A DNA stretch of 64,000 nucleotides, taken from NCBI GenBank assembly GCA_014647935.1, contig BMQD01000001.1, positions 620,001 to 684,000 on the forward strand. The letters are read 5' to 3'. A model generated the notes under the pieces. It was given only the letters and a program-made list of their open reading frames with translations, was not told where the DNA came from and ran no database searches. This stretch comes from Planomonospora parontospora (GTDB lineage: Bacteria; Actinomycetota; Actinomycetes; Streptosporangiales; Streptosporangiaceae). A program made the translations under genes and the position numbers. Positions 61,753-64,000 of this stretch are shown here, one piece after another. Each line of letters opens with the position of its first letter. The stretch's first letter is position 1.

Positions 61753-63015
61753 ATGCTGGGCGCCATGACCATTCGTCGATTCGGTACGTTCGCCTCACGG
61801 TCGGGAGCCGCGATCCTGGCCGCCGCGCTGCTCGCGGCGGGCCCCGCGGCCGCCGCGGCGGACGGCGGCCTCGACCGGCAGCGGCTGCGCCGGACGCTGG
61901 ACGCCGTGCACGAGGCCGGCATGTACGGCATCCAGTCGAGCGTCGTGGACGGCCGCCGGAACTGGAAGGGCGCCGCGGGCGTCGCCGACGTCGAGACCCG
62001 CCGCCCGATGCGTCCAGACATGGCGCACCGGGCCGGGAGCATCACCAAGTCGTTCGTCGCGGTGGCCGTGTTGCAGCAGGTCGGCAAGGGCACGATCGAG
62101 CTCGATGCCCCCGTCGGCCGCTATCTGCCGGATCTGATCCCGGGTGAGCGCGGGCAGCGGATCACCGTGCGCATGCTGCTCGACCACACCAGCCACATCG
62201 CCAACCACACCGGGGTGCTCTTCCCGACGGTCGAGAGCCTGGACGCCAACCGCTTCCGCGCCTTCCCGCCGGAGGAGCTGGCGCGGGCGGGGCTCGGCGC
62301 CCCCGCGACCGGGCAGCCGGGGGCGACACCCGGGGCGTACTCGAACACGAACTTCGTCATCGCCGGCCTGCTGCTGGAGAAGGTGACGGGCATGAGCGCC
62401 GAGCGGTACATCACCGACCACGTCTTCCGGAGGGCCGGGCTGCGGCACACGTTCTTCCCGCGTACGCCGTACCTGCCCGGGCCGAGCTCCAAGGCGTACG
62501 AGGCGCTCTTCGGGTTCTTCGACCCGCCCAGGGACTACAGCGTCTACGACATGTCCTGGGGCTGGACCTCGGCCGCGGTCGTCTCGACGATGGAGGACCT
62601 CAACCGCTTCTTCCGGCTGCTGCTGCGCGGCGAACTGCTCGACGCGGCTCTGCTCGCCGAGATGCAGAAGACGGTGCCCATCCGGTCGCTCTCGGGCGCC
62701 GTGATCGACTACGGTCTCGGGATCTACCCCCTCGACCTGCCGTGCGGCAGGTTCTGGGGGCACGACGGGAGCGTCCCCGGCATGCAGACCTTCGCGTTCT
62801 CCGATGCCGGCGGCGGCCGCCGGTTCGCCTTCGGCATCAACCTGAGGAACTACCAGCGGCTCGATGAGAACGGCAGCCCGGTCGCGCACGCCATCGACTT
62901 CGCGATCGGGGACCACCTGCTGGAGGCGGCGTGCGGGCCCGGCGCGGGGGCGGCGACCAAGGCGGCGCGGCCGCTTCCGCCGATCGGTGTGGACGGGGGC
63001 ACGGCCACACCGTGA
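61753..63015 (+). CDS. Secreted serine hydrolase, beta-lactamase class C / DD-carboxypeptidase type
   Basis: A 420-residue protein with a signal peptide (SGAAILAAALLAAGPAAAAA). The active-site motifs are SITK (SxxK, near residue 100), YSNTN (YxN) and GHDGSVPG (HxG). The sequence matches D-alanyl-D-alanine carboxypeptidase/esterase-type members of the family, with LLDHTSHIANHTG typical of that group. It probably acts on wall peptides or small esters outside the cell. GGAGGACGC precedes ATG 61753; ATG 61765 is also possible. Confidence 0.9.
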   Translation: MLGAMTIRRFGTFASRSGAAILAAALLAAGPAAAAADGGLDRQRLRRTLDAVHEAGMYGIQSSVVDGRRNWKGAAGVADVETRRPMRPDMAHRAGSITKSFVAVAVLQQVGKGTIELDAPVGRYLPDLIPGERGQRITVRMLLDHTSHIANHTGVLFPTVESLDANRFRAFPPEELARAGLGAPATGQPGATPGAYSNTNFVIAGLLLEKVTGMSAERYITDHVFRRAGLRHTFFPRTPYLPGPSSKAYEALFGFFDPPRDYSVYDMSWGWTSAAVVSTMEDLNRFFRLLLRGELLDAALLAEMQKTVPIRSLSGAVIDYGLGIYPLDLPCGRFWGHDGSVPGMQTFAFSDAGGGRRFAFGINLRNYQRLDENGSPVAHAIDFAIGDHLLEAACGPGAGAATKAARPLPPIGVDGGTATP

Positions 63016-63102
63016 CGGCCCGGCACTCCCGCGGGCGTCCCGCGGCACCGGTGGGGCGGCGGAGCCCGCCCACCGGCCTCGGGCGGGTGGGATCCTGAAC
63101 GG

Positions 63103-63867
63103 ATGGAAGAAGCGAGAAGCCGCTGGACGGAGATCGCGGGCGAGGACGCGGGGGAGCGGTACGCGGCGCGGTTCGCCGAGCTCGCCGCCTCCGGGGCGGA
63201 CGTGCACGGGGAGGCGCGGTTGTGCGCGGCGCTCGCGCCGCCGGGGTCGCGGGTGCTGGACGCCGGGTGCGGCACCGGGCGGGTGGCGATCCGGCTGGCG
63301 GAGCTGGGCTACGCGTGCGCGGGCGTCGATCTGGACGAGTCCATGCTCGCGGTGGCGCGGAGCCGGGCGCCCGGGCTGACCTGGGTGAGGGGAGACCTGA
63401 GCGCGCTCGACCCGGACGCGTTCGGTCCGGACGTCTCCGGTCCGTGCGCTCCCGGTCCGGACGTCTCCGGTCCGGATGCTCCCGGCCGGGACACCGCCGG
63501 TTCGCACGCGTCCGCGCCGGGCGCGGGTGCCCCGGACGCCGCAGGTCCGGGAAGGCCCTTCGACCTCGTGGTCGCCGCCGGGAACGTGATCCCGCTGCTG
63601 GCGCCGGGAACCGAGGCGCGGGCCGTACGGCGGCTCGCCGCCCTGCTGCGGCCGGGCGGCCTGCTGGCGGCCGGGTTCGGGCTGGACGCCGCGCACCTCC
63701 CGCTGGCCTCGGCCACCGTGGGGCTGGCGGAGTACGACGCCTGGTGCGAGGCGGCGGGGCTGGTCCTGGAGCGGCGTATGGCGACGTGGGACGGCGACCC
63801 CTACGACGGCGGGGGCTACGCGGTGAGCGTGCACCGCCGGATTCCGGATGGGGCGAGTCCGGAATAG
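63103..63867 (+). CDS. Class I SAM-dependent methyltransferase
   Basis: A 254-residue protein. The SAM site is RVLDAGCGTGRVAIRLAELG, followed by CAGVDLDESMLAVAR and FDLVVAAGNVIPLL, then LAALLRPGGLLAAGFGLDA. Between strands 3 and 4 a ~45-residue Gly/Pro/Asp/Ser-rich insertion (GPDVSGP repeats, DNA 63421-63545) interrupts the fold at a loop. The substrate is unknown. ATG 63103 has GATCCT 6 bases upstream rather than a ribosome site. Confidence 0.85.
   Translation: MEEARSRWTEIAGEDAGERYAARFAELAASGADVHGEARLCAALAPPGSRVLDAGCGTGRVAIRLAELGYACAGVDLDESMLAVARSRAPGLTWVRGDLSALDPDAFGPDVSGPCAPGPDVSGPDAPGRDTAGSHASAPGAGAPDAAGPGRPFDLVVAAGNVIPLLAPGTEARAVRRLAALLRPGGLLAAGFGLDAAHLPLASATVGLAEYDAWCEAAGLVLERRMATWDGDPYDGGGYAVSVHRRIPDGASPE
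63423..63482 (+). repeat. 30-bp tandem duplication inside the methyltransferase gene
   Basis: Two consecutive 30-base units beginning GGTCCGGACGTCTCCGGTCC (63423 and 63453) and ending GCTCCC, differing at three or four positions. In frame they encode GPDVSGP-x-APGPDVSGP-x-AP. Confidence 0.75.
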
Positions 63868-63870
63868 TAG

Positions 63871-63876
63871 TAATTT
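63871..63876 (+). promoter_or_regulatory. -10 element of a leaderless promoter for the Ppx/GppA gene
   Basis: TAATTT ends 6 bases before ATG 63883, in a short AT-rich patch directly after the methyltransferase stop. No ribosome site is present. Confidence 0.4.
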
Positions 63877-63882
63877 CAACCC

Positions 63883-64000
63883 ATGCGACTGGGTGTTCTC
63901 GATGTCGGTTCCAATACGGTCCACCTGCTGGTGATGGACGCCCATCGGGGGGCCCGTCCGCTGCCGGCCTACTCCCACAAGGTGGAGCTGAGGCTCTCCG
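63883..64000 (+). CDS. Ppx/GppA phosphatase family protein (N-terminal part)
   Basis: The first 39 codons before the right edge read [20 protein letters not shown], the phosphate-1 motif of exopolyphosphatase / pppGpp phosphohydrolase (ASKHA fold), then SHKVELRLS. Full enzymes hydrolyse polyphosphate or pppGpp. The gene continues outside the window. Confidence 0.88.
   Translation, partial: MRLGVLDVGSNTVHLLVMDAHRGARPLPAYSHKVELRLS

Overview
The window is very GC-rich DNA with tightly packed genes, GTG/TTG starts and ATGA overlaps. A geosmin synthase, a conservon, a PknG/GlnX/GlnH cluster and a SigB-type partner-switching module point to a filamentous actinomycete; my inference is a Streptosporangiaceae-like or Streptomyces-like organism. 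There is no rRNA, CRISPR array, transposase or integrase. One tRNA (Pro, GGG) is present.

Layout. 1-5.6 kb: start of a family-5 solute-binding lipoprotein with a Nur-like nickel box, a small Smr protein, an uncharacterised protein, a YetF-type membrane protein, dihydroxyacetone kinase dhaK-dhaL-dhaM, and a TauE-type exporter. 5.7-11.9 kb: behind an AT-rich promoter island with a palindrome lies a terpene nanocompartment locus: polyprenyl diphosphate synthase, family 2B encapsulin shell protein with a cyclic-nucleotide-binding domain, geosmin synthase, and a second shell protein that lacks this domain. 12-16.2 kb: MMPL transporter, PlsC acyltransferase, small membrane protein. 16.3-25.3 kb: one seven-gene minus-strand operon (coiled-coil protein, PknG kinase, PP2C phosphatase, von Willebrand A protein, zinc-ribbon/FHA protein, GlnX-like membrane protein, GlnH-like binding protein), probably an amino-acid-sensing phospho-signalling system.

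25.6-36.8 kb: ABM monooxygenase, class A penicillin-binding protein preceded by a coupled short ORF, membrane protein, alpha/beta hydrolase, a protein with an internal duplication, the proline catabolic pair putA-pruA with a divergent PucR-type regulator, a PaiB-like flavin protein, a glycosyltransferase. 37-41.8 kb: general-stress module: PAS/GAF/SpoIIE phosphatase with altered metal-site residues, GAF-ANTAR regulator, STAS anti-anti-sigma factor, SigB-family sigma factor, RsbW-like kinase. 41.8-45.9 kb: type II NADH dehydrogenase, a three-gene envelope operon with two paralogues, an HTH protein and tRNA-Pro.

46.1-52.8 kb: BtrH_N/DUF4872 protein, then a complete conservon (cvnA-B-C-D) followed by a CYP157-like P450 without the ExxR motif and a CYP154-like P450. 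53.65-59.15 kb: a single-module type I polyketide synthase (KS-AT-DH-KR-ACP) broken by a frameshift exactly at a (GGCG)4 repeat; its upstream region holds 19-bp direct repeats. 59.2-64 kb: secreted CHAP protein, oxidoreductase with divergent HxlR regulator, serine hydrolase, methyltransferase and the start of a Ppx/GppA phosphatase.
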